Of a stretch of DNA of 64,000 nucleotides, positions 1 to 8,205 are shown in pieces (the first letter of the stretch is position 1; the number at the start of each line of letters is the position of its first letter). The translations under genes were made by a program, and so were the position numbers. A model generated the notes under the pieces. The model was not told the origin of the DNA. It saw only the letters and a list, made by a program, of their open reading frames with translations, and did not search any database. This DNA comes from an uncultured Flavihumibacter sp. (lineage in GTDB: Bacteria; Bacteroidota; Bacteroidia; Chitinophagales; Chitinophagaceae). The stretch covers positions 1 to 64,000 of the forward strand of contig CAMLRX010000001.1 in the NCBI GenBank assembly GCA_946482545.1, written 5' to 3'.

Positions 1-409
1 CACCATAAGTAAGACCATCTTTCACCTGCTCAATCTGAGTTGGATTCAATGCTGTTCCCAGTTTTTTCAAAAAGATCGGATGGAGCGAATCGATGGAGGC
101 AGTCGCAACTGCATGTATGGCCGCCAGTTTGGTGTCTTCAGGTTTTGTTCCGGCCGCTAATGTTCTTTTGTACTGGTTAATCGCCGTATCGCGCCGGGCA
201 TAAATATTGTTCAGGTTATTGTAATGGTGCGCAATGTGAAAGACTGTAGTTTTCGCTTTTGCTGAATCCTCCAGCTTCATGTCCTGTACAATCTTTTCTG
301 CGCGACCGGTTACGACTTTTAAATAAGCTGCTTCAGCAGAGGAACTGGTTTGTGCGGAGAGGGTGAGTTGGGTAAATGCTAAAGCGAGTGGGAAGAGTAC
401 TTTTTTCAT
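1..409 (-). CDS. DUF3826 family secreted protein (partial, C-terminus off window)
   Basis: The gene starts with ATG at 407-409 and runs off the left edge, so about 136 residues are visible. The N-terminus (MKKVLFPLALAFTQLTLSAQ) is a clear signal peptide. The following helical region, with VTGRAEKIVQDMKLEDSAKA, HHYNNLNNIYARRD and a run around IEQVKDGLTYG, matches what I know of the DUF3826 family, which is common in pectin and rhamnogalacturonan loci of Bacteroidota and has no settled biochemical role. It is the last visible gene of the GH67/GH20-like, GH28, GH95, GH2 series and is separated from the GH2 gene by 107 bp that contain a palindromic repeat. Its secretion and company suggest a role in handling pectic oligosaccharides, which is inference. 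The family call is from memory of conserved sequence. Confidence 0.72.
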   Translation of the reverse strand, partial: MKKVLFPLALAFTQLTLSAQTSSSAEAAYLKVVTGRAEKIVQDMKLEDSAKAKTTVFHIAHHYNNLNNIYARRDTAINQYKRTLAAGTKPEDTKLAAIHAVATASIDSLHPIFLKKLGTALNPTQIEQVKDGLTYG

Positions 410-422
410 GTTTGCGTTTTTG

Positions 423-461
423 GCCTCACCCCCGGCCCCTCTCCCTGGGGAGAGGGGCCGG
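423..461. repeat. Interspersed palindromic repeat, copy 1
   Basis: The segment begins GCCTCACCCC and then forms a perfect 13-bp stem (432-444 with 449-461, core CCCCTCTCC/GGAGAGGGG) around a CTGG loop. A second copy with the same GCCTCACCCC lead and the same CCCCTCTCC/GGAGAGGGG stem lies at 6819-6852. Both copies sit at the 5' edge of a minus-strand gene inside the same operon. It could act as an mRNA stem-loop between GH2 and DUF3826. There is no T-run after it, so it is not a typical intrinsic terminator. Confidence 0.8.
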
Positions 462-516
462 CTCGAAGGATGATTATTTTAAGAAGATTGTTATTTATTG
501 ATAGTTACTTTTTGTT

Positions 517-3500
517 TTATTGAATTTCCAGGCCTGCTATGGCCAGGCCTGAAGCATTTTCAGAGATCAGGGTTAGGGTGTAGTTTCCAGCGTTGATGCT
601 TGTTCCGGTATCGGTATGGATTAGTCCCCATTTGTGGGGGAGGTACGGATCGAATACAATTTGCGTTTCTTTCATGAGGGTTCCGTCTGCTGCATGAAGC
701 AGCATGCGGGCTTTGAAAAATTCGTTTGTTCTGTTCACATACCTTAAACGGATGGCATATACATCCGCCACGCCTACGGAAATTTTCCATTGCACCGTGT
801 CACCGGAAGCCTGGTTGAAAATGATGGCATTTTTTCCATTCAGGGTATCGCGCTGCGCACCTGCTCCTTTCAGTACCGTGTTCTCTATTTTATAACCGGT
901 AGTCGGCTTCAGGTCGAAGGCGGGATCCATTTTCATGGGAGGAACTATGGCGATAAACAAATCTTTTCCCTGCTTTCTGCTGAACGCAAGCACTTCGTTC
1001 TTAGTGCCGTTTTTTCTGAAAACTTTCCATCGCTTTTCCACACCCGCAAATGCAATCTCCTTTTCCAGCGACACCCATCCCTTGCCGGGCAATTCATTTG
1101 CAATCCCGCCTTCTACTGCCGCATACCATATTGCATCTTCGTTCAACTGAAGAGATGTGGTTTCCTCCGTTAAAGTTGCAGCTTCCGGAAAGCAAATCCA
1201 CTCAGCGGCATACCATTCAGCAGGAAGCCCACTGATGGTTATTGTTTCTTTCTCTGTTTTACGGTCGCCGAGGTTCAACCACTTTTTAACTATTGCATTT
1301 CCGCTTACTACACTTACCCTTCCCTCCTTTTCATTTTGCTTTACTTTGTTTTTGTTATTTCCCTTCTCTTCAATTTCATCAGCGATAGCGATCGCTGAAA
1401 TAAATGCCTGTCCTGCCGCCACTCCAGGAAAACTGATAACCAATTGGCCGTTTTCAGAATCAGCGCTGATTACTTTTTTAAACACCCTGTTGGGGCCGAT
1501 TTCGCTCCACACATCCAAATTCTTCAAGACTATCTTCTCGTTGACTGCCACATCAAATACACGGTAGCCCGCAGCATTTACGGCCGGGAACCAGGTTTCC
1601 GCAAAATAGAGTTCAACGCGGTACCTGCCATCCGGCACAGGGAACCGGTAAGCAAGTTTAGCCCCACCATACCTCATATATTGGAACAACGGCCATTCCT
1701 TTGTGTCCTGCACAATTTCTTTCCGGTAGCGCTGACTTCCGAAAACAGAAGGCACTCCTTCAAAGGCGTCGCCCCATGAGTTGCTTCCCCATTTTCCGGA
1801 GTCGGAAGAATACCTGTCGGCACTCCAGGTATTGCCATAAGCATCCGTCCAGTCCGGGCCGCCACAATTCACCCGGTACAGGTAGTGCCTGTTTTTTGCG
1901 GGTGCTATGGCTTCTTTCTGTTTGCTTTTCCATTCCTGCAATTCTGGCGCCTCCGGCAGGTGGTGCAGCAAGACTTTATCTTCCGCAACAGGTTTACCCT
2001 TTACGTAACCGACCGCACGCAAAACATTGTATTGAATGAACACATTATCCCATTGGAAATGCGTGCCGATACCCTTATTTTTTTTTCTCCCCAGTGAAAC
2101 ACCCTGCAGGTCGTTCCACAACTCCACTTCATCACAATTGGAGTACACACTTATATTTTTTTGCATACCGGGCTTTGTGAACCTTCCGGGCCAGGTATGC
2201 GAAACGATATATACCATCGGTTCTTTTTCCGCTGGAACAAAGTTACTCCTGAACAGGTAGAAAGCATCAGTCGGTTCGCCCCATAGGGTGAAAACACCTT
2301 TGTAGTTTACGGGTCCGATCCGGTCAATTTCACGGAAGCCTTCTCCACTTTGTGAACGTCCCGGATTCTCGTGGGAGTAGAGCAGCCAATGAAAGTGGCC
2401 TGCTACTTCATTTTTTACGGAATCCGCCAACCGTATTTTCGCCTCCATGATCTCCGTCATTTTCTCCTCGGAGTATCCGTTTTTTTCTCCCTTCTCCCCA
2501 TGAAGATCAATGGACCGCCAGGCACCATATTCGCCCACCAGTATCTGACGCTTCAGGTCGGTCCCATAGGTTTGTGGATCCCCACCATAGGTGCCGGTCC
2601 AGTTCTGGGGCACATCCCAATCTGTGCCGGAACCGCCGTTGCAGGTGGTTACCAGTCTTTCTGAAGATGCACCGGGGTCCATCTGGCGGATGATTTCCGT
2701 GCATTCACGCGCAAAATCTTCGGGCAACGTACTTTCATTTTCCAATCCCCAAAGTATAATGGACGGACTGTTTCTTCTTTCCTTTATCCAATCGTACAAC
2801 AGTTGCTTGAAATTGTTCCGGAACGCCGGGTTATCGAACCAGATGTGCGCGCCGAATTGCGGCCACCAAAGAATTCCACGCTCATCCCATTGTTTCTGGT
2901 AACGAAGGTTATGCGGCTGATGAGCGTCTCTGAACGCATTATAACCCGCATCCACTACCTGTTTTACCCGGGCATTGATTTCTGTTGAAGAAAAAGCATG
3001 GCTCTTTCCCATCGCGTGCTCATATTCCGCCGTTCCGTTTAGAAATACTTTCTTCCCGTTCAGCAAGAACGCTCCACCCTCTTTCAGTGAAGGCCAATGA
3101 ATAGAGCGGATTCCAAACTTTGTCGTTACCCGATCCAATTCTTTTCCTCCGGTGCGCAACACTGTTTCCACCCGATACATGGCAGGGTTGGTATTGCTCC
3201 ATCTTTCGGGATGGTCAATTTTGTTAAAGGAAATGGTGTCTTCTATTGTTTTTCCAGGTTTCAGGTCAAGTTTTTTCACGGACCTTCCAACCAGTTTTCC
3301 CCCCGGAGCATACAATGTATTTTCCACTTCCACAGGTACTGTGACAGCCCCGTATTGTTTCAATTCTACCGTTCCCTTTACTTCAGCCCGATCATTTACA
3401 AGATCATCTTTACTCCAGAAATAGGTCCCGAAGGGTTCCACACGAACTTCGTTGGTCACCACGAGGTGAACCGGCCTGAAAATCCCCATGGGTTGAGATC

Positions 3501-4041
3501 CTTCAGAAAAACCGATTTCGGCACTGCATCCCCCGCAAACCCAGGGCAGGTCGGTGATGCCCGCAGGGTGGTCGGCCCGGACAGCCAGCAGGTTAGGTTT
3601 GCCCGGAACAACGGCTTCCGTAATATCGATCGTGAACGTGGTCCTTCCTCCGGCGTGCTTCCCCACCAGTTTTCCATTCAACCAAACAGTGGCATAAGAT
3701 CCCACCCCTTCAAAGAATAAAAAATATCGCTTGTTGCGCCCCTCATCCGGAACCTGTACCATATTCCTATACCACGCATAACCGTGCCTGTTACCATGCT
3801 TCATTCGCCTTAGTCCTTCATACTGGTCCCAGTTGTGCGGAACGGTAACCGGCAACCACGATGCATCATTGAAGGAATGTTGCGCAAAGTCATTGTAATT
3901 TTTATCCATAGCATCCGCGGCAACAGTCTTCCAGTCGGCGGACAGCTCCATTTCCCAACGTGCATTGCTTTGTGCCGCCAACCTGTTCAGCGGCAGCAAT
4001 AGTATCCACAAAAAGAAATTATATTTTTTCCAGCTTTTCAT
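517..4041 (-). CDS. GH2 family beta-glycosidase with malectin domain
   Basis: Secreted glycoside hydrolase of 1174 residues, probably a beta-galactosidase acting on pectic or other plant side chains. The start is set at ATG 4041 because it opens a good signal peptide (KKYNFFLWILLLPLNRLAAQ); a start further upstream would only add a non-hydrophobic tail. The order is a GH2 jelly-roll (about 25-200, with the VPHNWD motif), an immunoglobulin-like domain, and a TIM barrel with acid/base Glu436 in WGLENES and nucleophile Glu504 in VGEYGAW. A malectin-like domain follows (about 719-885, RVNCGGPDW and YFAETWF), then a C-terminal beta-sandwich resembling CBM6/35 (from about 1045). The first 23 bp overlap the end of the GH95 gene, implying translational coupling. 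The exact sugar specificity cannot be read from the sequence. Confidence 0.9.
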   Translation of the reverse strand: MKSWKKYNFFLWILLLPLNRLAAQSNARWEMELSADWKTVAADAMDKNYNDFAQHSFNDASWLPVTVPHNWDQYEGLRRMKHGNRHGYAWYRNMVQVPDEGRNKRYFLFFEGVGSYATVWLNGKLVGKHAGGRTTFTIDITEAVVPGKPNLLAVRADHPAGITDLPWVCGGCSAEIGFSEGSQPMGIFRPVHLVVTNEVRVEPFGTYFWSKDDLVNDRAEVKGTVELKQYGAVTVPVEVENTLYAPGGKLVGRSVKKLDLKPGKTIEDTISFNKIDHPERWSNTNPAMYRVETVLRTGGKELDRVTTKFGIRSIHWPSLKEGGAFLLNGKKVFLNGTAEYEHAMGKSHAFSSTEINARVKQVVDAGYNAFRDAHQPHNLRYQKQWDERGILWWPQFGAHIWFDNPAFRNNFKQLLYDWIKERRNSPSIILWGLENESTLPEDFARECTEIIRQMDPGASSERLVTTCNGGSGTDWDVPQNWTGTYGGDPQTYGTDLKRQILVGEYGAWRSIDLHGEKGEKNGYSEEKMTEIMEAKIRLADSVKNEVAGHFHWLLYSHENPGRSQSGEGFREIDRIGPVNYKGVFTLWGEPTDAFYLFRSNFVPAEKEPMVYIVSHTWPGRFTKPGMQKNISVYSNCDEVELWNDLQGVSLGRKKNKGIGTHFQWDNVFIQYNVLRAVGYVKGKPVAEDKVLLHHLPEAPELQEWKSKQKEAIAPAKNRHYLYRVNCGGPDWTDAYGNTWSADRYSSDSGKWGSNSWGDAFEGVPSVFGSQRYRKEIVQDTKEWPLFQYMRYGGAKLAYRFPVPDGRYRVELYFAETWFPAVNAAGYRVFDVAVNEKIVLKNLDVWSEIGPNRVFKKVISADSENGQLVISFPGVAAGQAFISAIAIADEIEEKGNNKNKVKQNEKEGRVSVVSGNAIVKKWLNLGDRKTEKETITISGLPAEWYAAEWICFPEAATLTEETTSLQLNEDAIWYAAVEGGIANELPGKGWVSLEKEIAFAGVEKRWKVFRKNGTKNEVLAFSRKQGKDLFIAIVPPMKMDPAFDLKPTTGYKIENTVLKGAGAQRDTLNGKNAIIFNQASGDTVQWKISVGVADVYAIRLRYVNRTNEFFKARMLLHAADGTLMKETQIVFDPYLPHKWGLIHTDTGTSINAGNYTLTLISENASGLAIAGLEIQ

Positions 4042-6901
4042 TGAATGACAATACTCCTCCTTTTCGGGTTTGAATCTGAATTGTTTTTTCACCGTATTTA
4101 AGTGTGCAGGGACCTCCATTGCGGGAAAGTATTTTCACCTGTTTGAGCCTGTTGTTTTCCCAACTCATGTCCAGCACAAAATTCCCCCTGGTACACAGTC
4201 CTTTTACTGCCCCGGAGGCGAATGCTTTGGGAAGCGCCGGCAACAGTTCGATCTGTTCTTCCTGGCTTTGCACCAGCATTTCCGCTACGCCTGCAGCCCC
4301 GCCGAAATTGCCATCAATCTGGAAAGGCGGATGGGCGTCAAAAAGGTTATCATACACGCCACCACGCTCTGTGCCATCTGCGGCTACGGCCGGTTCCAGC
4401 AACCTGTTCAATATTTTAAGTGCATGGTCACCATCCCTGAAACGCGCCCAAAGGTTCACCTTCCAGGCAAGGCTCCAGCCGGTACCATCATCTCCTCTGT
4501 ACAACAGGGATTGCCTTGCGGCCCGCATCAGATCAGTATCTTTCTGCCGGATGTCCGTTCCGGGATACACGCCCCAAAGGTGGGATACATGCCTGTGCTT
4601 ATTGGTGGTATCATCTTTGTCCTGCATCCATTCCTGCAATTGTCCGAACCGGCCGATCTTATTGGGTGCGATACGCGGAACAAGAAGGCTCAGTTCTTTC
4701 CTGAAAGCAGCATCGGTATTTAACACCTGGGCGGCATCGGTACAATTTCTGAAAAGTTCCCGAATCATTTGATGGTCCATGGTTGGACCAGCAACAAGCC
4801 CCCCCTGTTCAGGAGAGTTGGAAGGACTGCTGATGAGGAACCCGGATATCGGGTCTTTCACCAGCGTATGTTTATAGAAAGCCGCGGCAGCTCTGATTAC
4901 AGGGTAAGCTTTTGTCCGGAGGAAGGCAGTATCGCGGGTAAACAGAAAATGTTCCCAAAGGTGCCTGCAAAGCCAGGCCGACCCTCCGGGCCAGATGCCG
5001 TGGTTCGCAGCATTTACAGGGGCAGTTCCCCGCCATAAATCGGTATTGTGGTGCAGTACCCATCCCGGCGCATTGTAATGCTCAGCGGCGGTACGTTTTC
5101 CGGTTTCCGCCAGTTCGGCAATCATTTTGTGCAATGGTTCAACTGTTTCTGCGAGGTTCAGCAAATGTGCAGGCCAATAGTTCATCTGCACATTGATGTT
5201 TGTGGTGTATTTGCTTCCCCATGGCGGCGTGAGCCGGTCGTTCCAAATGCCCTGCAGGTTAGCGGGCTGCGAACCGGGCCTGGAGGAAGCGATCAGCAGG
5301 TAACGGCCATACTGCACATACAATGCCGCCAAAGCGGGATCGGAGACAGGATCGTATTTCCGGATGCGTTCGTCCGTAAAAAGATCCTCCCTTGAACGCG
5401 TTCCCAACCTGAGGGAAAAACGGTTGTATAAACCCGTGTAATCACGGATATGCGCTGCCAGTAATTGATCATATTTTAATTTGGCATTTTGCCCGAGCAC
5501 TCTGAGGCATTTCGCCAAAGGATCACCACTTACATTATTATAGCTTACGAAACTGGTTGCCGCAGTGAGATAAAAAGTTACGGTATCTGCATCCGTCACG
5601 GTAATGGCAGTATCGGAAGCCGTCAGTTGCCCGTTGGAAACCACTTTTAATAAGCTCACGCCTTTCAATATGCCATTCCGGGGTTGTTGCTCCATTCCTA
5701 TCGTATTGTCATTAACCCTGAACAACCGGTTTTGCTTATGCGGACTACTGAAAAACACCTTCAATGGCCTTTCGCGGGTGAACTTCCCGGTGTAACGCGC
5801 CACGATCATACCGGCAGGTGCACTGGCAAAATAAGTACGTGAAAAATCATGGTTGTTGTTGCGGTAAAAAACACCTGCGGTGGCGTTGGAAATATTCAGT
5901 GAGCGCCGGTAATTTTCTGTTTCATTACCCGGTGTTTGCACGTGCAGGTATCCGAAAGGGAGGTAATCCGCATTGTAACGCGGCATCAGCGGTGGCGCCT
6001 CATCCTGCACCTTATATTTCACCTTCCGTGCAATAAACACGGTGTCGGTTCCTGCTTTTTCACCCGTTACATAGAGAAAAGGATCATCTCCTTTTCTACC
6101 GGTAAAACCGCCTTTATCGTGGTAGTTCAACACCTGAATGGCCACCGTGTTTTCACCGGGTCTGAGCATATCTTTGGAAAGCACGTAGCGGCGGGTGGTG
6201 TTCCCGCCTTCCGTATTGCCTACGTTCAATCCGTTTACCCAGGTAATGTCTTCATCCCGTATTTTTCCCAGGTCGAGAACCAGGTTTTTACCCCGCATAT
6301 TTTCGGGGAGGAAGAACTTCATCCTGAACCATATTGATCCATCTGTTCCATCGCCCAGCACTTCTTCCCAACCCTGTAAAGTGGGAAGGCTCATTTCCTG
6401 CCAGTTTTTATCGTTCCACTGCGGATCAGCATATTTATGTGCCATGAGCATTTTGTTTCTCCAGGCATTTCTTTTCTGCGCATATCCCTCTTCGTTGAGC
6501 CGCGTGCCCATAAAATGTTTTTCGCCTAATGCTTCCGCTTCTTTTTGTTTCCCCTCGTTCAGCAAACTCCGGATTTCCGGCAGGTATTTGTAGGCATCTT
6601 TTCTGGCGTATTCGTGGGGCTGGCCACTCCAGAAAGTAGCTTCATTCAGTTGTAACACTTCTTCTTCCACGCCACCGTAAATCATTGCACCCATGGCTGC
6701 GTTGCCGATGGGAAGGGCTTCGGTCCATTTGGAGGCGGGTTTCCCGTATTGGAGTTGCTGGGCTTGGAGGGAGGTGGAGAGGAGGAGGAAAATTGTGATC
6801 CTTGTGCATAGGTTGGACGCCTCACCCCTGCCCCTCTCCCGGGGGAGAGGGGTTACGTTTCCAGCAGCAATTCGGTGCGATACGAGATATTTTGAGGGCA
6901 T
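4019..6901 (-). CDS. GH95 alpha-L-fucosidase/alpha-L-galactosidase with inserted jelly-roll domain
   Basis: GH95 enzymes invert alpha-L-fucose or alpha-L-galactose linkages. Conserved catalytic positions are present: Asn568 and Asn570 in TNINVQMNYWP, general acid Glu698 in SPEQGG, and Asp863 in IDGNFGG. Two things are odd. First, residues about 134-295 interrupt the usual N-terminal domain with a beta-sandwich (GSIWFRMKFFLPE, WVNGLNVGNTEGG, NTVAIQVLNYHDKGGFTG) that looks like the jelly-roll of sialate O-acetylesterases. Second, the only ATG start, at 6901, gives a 30-residue leader whose VTPLPRERGRGEA part is encoded by a palindromic repeat. The hydrophobic signal segment (ITIFLLLSTSLQAQ, 35-48) follows it with no ATG, GTG or TTG in between. 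The gene starts 5 bp after the GH28 stop. In the B. thetaiotaomicron RG-II system a GH95 acts on L-galactose, so both substrates are open. Confidence 0.88.
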   Translation of the reverse strand: MPSKYLVSHRIAAGNVTPLPRERGRGEASNLCTRITIFLLLSTSLQAQQLQYGKPASKWTEALPIGNAAMGAMIYGGVEEEVLQLNEATFWSGQPHEYARKDAYKYLPEIRSLLNEGKQKEAEALGEKHFMGTRLNEEGYAQKRNAWRNKMLMAHKYADPQWNDKNWQEMSLPTLQGWEEVLGDGTDGSIWFRMKFFLPENMRGKNLVLDLGKIRDEDITWVNGLNVGNTEGGNTTRRYVLSKDMLRPGENTVAIQVLNYHDKGGFTGRKGDDPFLYVTGEKAGTDTVFIARKVKYKVQDEAPPLMPRYNADYLPFGYLHVQTPGNETENYRRSLNISNATAGVFYRNNNHDFSRTYFASAPAGMIVARYTGKFTRERPLKVFFSSPHKQNRLFRVNDNTIGMEQQPRNGILKGVSLLKVVSNGQLTASDTAITVTDADTVTFYLTAATSFVSYNNVSGDPLAKCLRVLGQNAKLKYDQLLAAHIRDYTGLYNRFSLRLGTRSREDLFTDERIRKYDPVSDPALAALYVQYGRYLLIASSRPGSQPANLQGIWNDRLTPPWGSKYTTNINVQMNYWPAHLLNLAETVEPLHKMIAELAETGKRTAAEHYNAPGWVLHHNTDLWRGTAPVNAANHGIWPGGSAWLCRHLWEHFLFTRDTAFLRTKAYPVIRAAAAFYKHTLVKDPISGFLISSPSNSPEQGGLVAGPTMDHQMIRELFRNCTDAAQVLNTDAAFRKELSLLVPRIAPNKIGRFGQLQEWMQDKDDTTNKHRHVSHLWGVYPGTDIRQKDTDLMRAARQSLLYRGDDGTGWSLAWKVNLWARFRDGDHALKILNRLLEPAVAADGTERGGVYDNLFDAHPPFQIDGNFGGAAGVAEMLVQSQEEQIELLPALPKAFASGAVKGLCTRGNFVLDMSWENNRLKQVKILSRNGGPCTLKYGEKTIQIQTRKGGVLSFNEKLEKI
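6819..6852. repeat. Interspersed palindromic repeat, copy 2, inside the 5' end of the GH95 gene
   Basis: This segment shares the GCCTCACCCC lead and the CCCCTCTCC/GGAGAGGGG stem with the copy at 423-461. The stem is 10 bp here (6831-6840 with 6843-6852) with a 2-nt centre. It is read in frame on the minus strand as part of the GH95 leader (PLPRERGRGEA), between the only ATG and the signal-peptide core. Confidence 0.8.
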
Positions 6902-6906
6902 GGCAA

Positions 6907-8193
6907 TTATTTGTGGGTGAAAGGTTCCTTTGTAAGTTGGATTTGCTCTTTGATGATGACGTTCTTCAGTTGGATCGCGGTTTTTGCGCGGATATTGATG
7001 TTGCTGAAGGTGACGTTTTCAACAGGCATTTCCTTCAAACCGTTGATGTAACCTGCATTTACTGCGGAGCCGCTGATGTTGCTGAAGTGAATGTTCCGGA
7101 TACGGGGCGTGCGCTCCGAAACGGGTTCTTCCGCTGTTTTCGCGTATTCCATATCAATCACGATAGCGTTTTCGCGGATGTTGCGCATCACGATATTGCT
7201 CATACTGATGTCTTCGATCACACCGCCGCGGCCCCGGGCCGTTTTGATGCGGAGTCCGCGGTCGGTGCCGTCGAACACACAATTGGAGATGACGATATTC
7301 CTTACGCCACCTGACATTTCACTGCCAATTACAACACCTCCGTGCCCCGAAAGCATGGTGCAATTGGTGATGGTATAATTTTCCGCGGGACGGTTCTTCG
7401 TTCTGCCCGGAAGGTCCTTTCCAGATTTAATTGTAATACAATCATCGCCCACACTGATATGGCAATTGGAGATGTGAACATTCGAACAGGACTCCGGATT
7501 GATGCCGTCTGTATTTGGCGAGGGCGGGTTCAGGATAGTGACCGCGTGCACGGTTACGTTGTTACAGAATTCGGGGTTTACTGTCCAGAAAGGGGAATTT
7601 TTGATGGTAATCCCTTCGATAAGCACATTATTGCAGTGCATAAACTGGATAAAAGGCGGACGCAGGAAACCCCGTTTCATCTGCTTCGGATCATCGGGCA
7701 GCAGGATATTCCTGTTCAGGCTGTCGAACATCAGTTGCCATTTGGAACGCGGGCGCTGGTCGGTATAGCCTTCGGCGAAATCCCACCATTTCTTTCCGTG
7801 CCCGTTGATGGTTCCCCTTCCTGTTATGGTGATATTCTCCGCTTCAAACGCGTAAAAAAGCGGGGAGAAACTGGTGACATCCACGCCTTCGTACCGTGTT
7901 TCCACCATGGGCAGGTACTGGTTGAAATCGTCGGAGAAATGCAGTTCCGCTCCGGCTTCAATGTGAATGGTAATATTGCTTTTCAGGTGAATGGGGCCGG
8001 TCAGGTATTTACCTGCCGGGAAATACACCGTTCCCCCGCCCTTGGCTGAAGCCGCAGTTATGGCTTTCCGGATAGCGGTAGTGGCGAGTGCACTGCTGTC
8101 GTTTTTAGCGCCATATTTTTGCACATTGAACCACTGCTGCGCATTGCCGAATAAGCCCTGAAAAAGAAAAAAAGCGATCAGTAAATATTTCAT
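6907..8193 (-). CDS. GH28 polygalacturonase-family pectinase
   Basis: Secreted right-handed parallel beta-helix enzyme of 428 residues that hydrolyses alpha-galacturonosyl linkages in homogalacturonan or rhamnogalacturonan. The signal peptide is MKYLLIAFFLFQGLFGNAQ. All four GH28 signature blocks are visible: SPNTDG, VGDDCITIKSG, GHGGVVIGSE and LRIKT, which supply the three catalytic aspartates, the histidine and the Arg-Lys substrate pair. The N-terminal segment (WFNVQKYGAKNDSSALATTAIRKAI) is typical of bacterial family members. It lies 5 bp upstream of GH95 and 12 bp downstream of the GH67/GH20-like gene, so all are probably co-transcribed. Endo versus exo action, or galacturonan versus rhamnogalacturonan preference, cannot be decided here. 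Confidence 0.93.
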   Translation of the reverse strand: MKYLLIAFFLFQGLFGNAQQWFNVQKYGAKNDSSALATTAIRKAITAASAKGGGTVYFPAGKYLTGPIHLKSNITIHIEAGAELHFSDDFNQYLPMVETRYEGVDVTSFSPLFYAFEAENITITGRGTINGHGKKWWDFAEGYTDQRPRSKWQLMFDSLNRNILLPDDPKQMKRGFLRPPFIQFMHCNNVLIEGITIKNSPFWTVNPEFCNNVTVHAVTILNPPSPNTDGINPESCSNVHISNCHISVGDDCITIKSGKDLPGRTKNRPAENYTITNCTMLSGHGGVVIGSEMSGGVRNIVISNCVFDGTDRGLRIKTARGRGGVIEDISMSNIVMRNIRENAIVIDMEYAKTAEEPVSERTPRIRNIHFSNISGSAVNAGYINGLKEMPVENVTFSNINIRAKTAIQLKNVIIKEQIQLTKEPFTHK

Positions 8194-8205
8194 ATCAACA
8201 TATTC

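Noticed and set aside
4042..4119. Upstream extension of the GH2 gene before ATG 4041
   Set aside because: It lies within the GH95 coding end and would place a hydrophilic tail before an otherwise perfect signal peptide.
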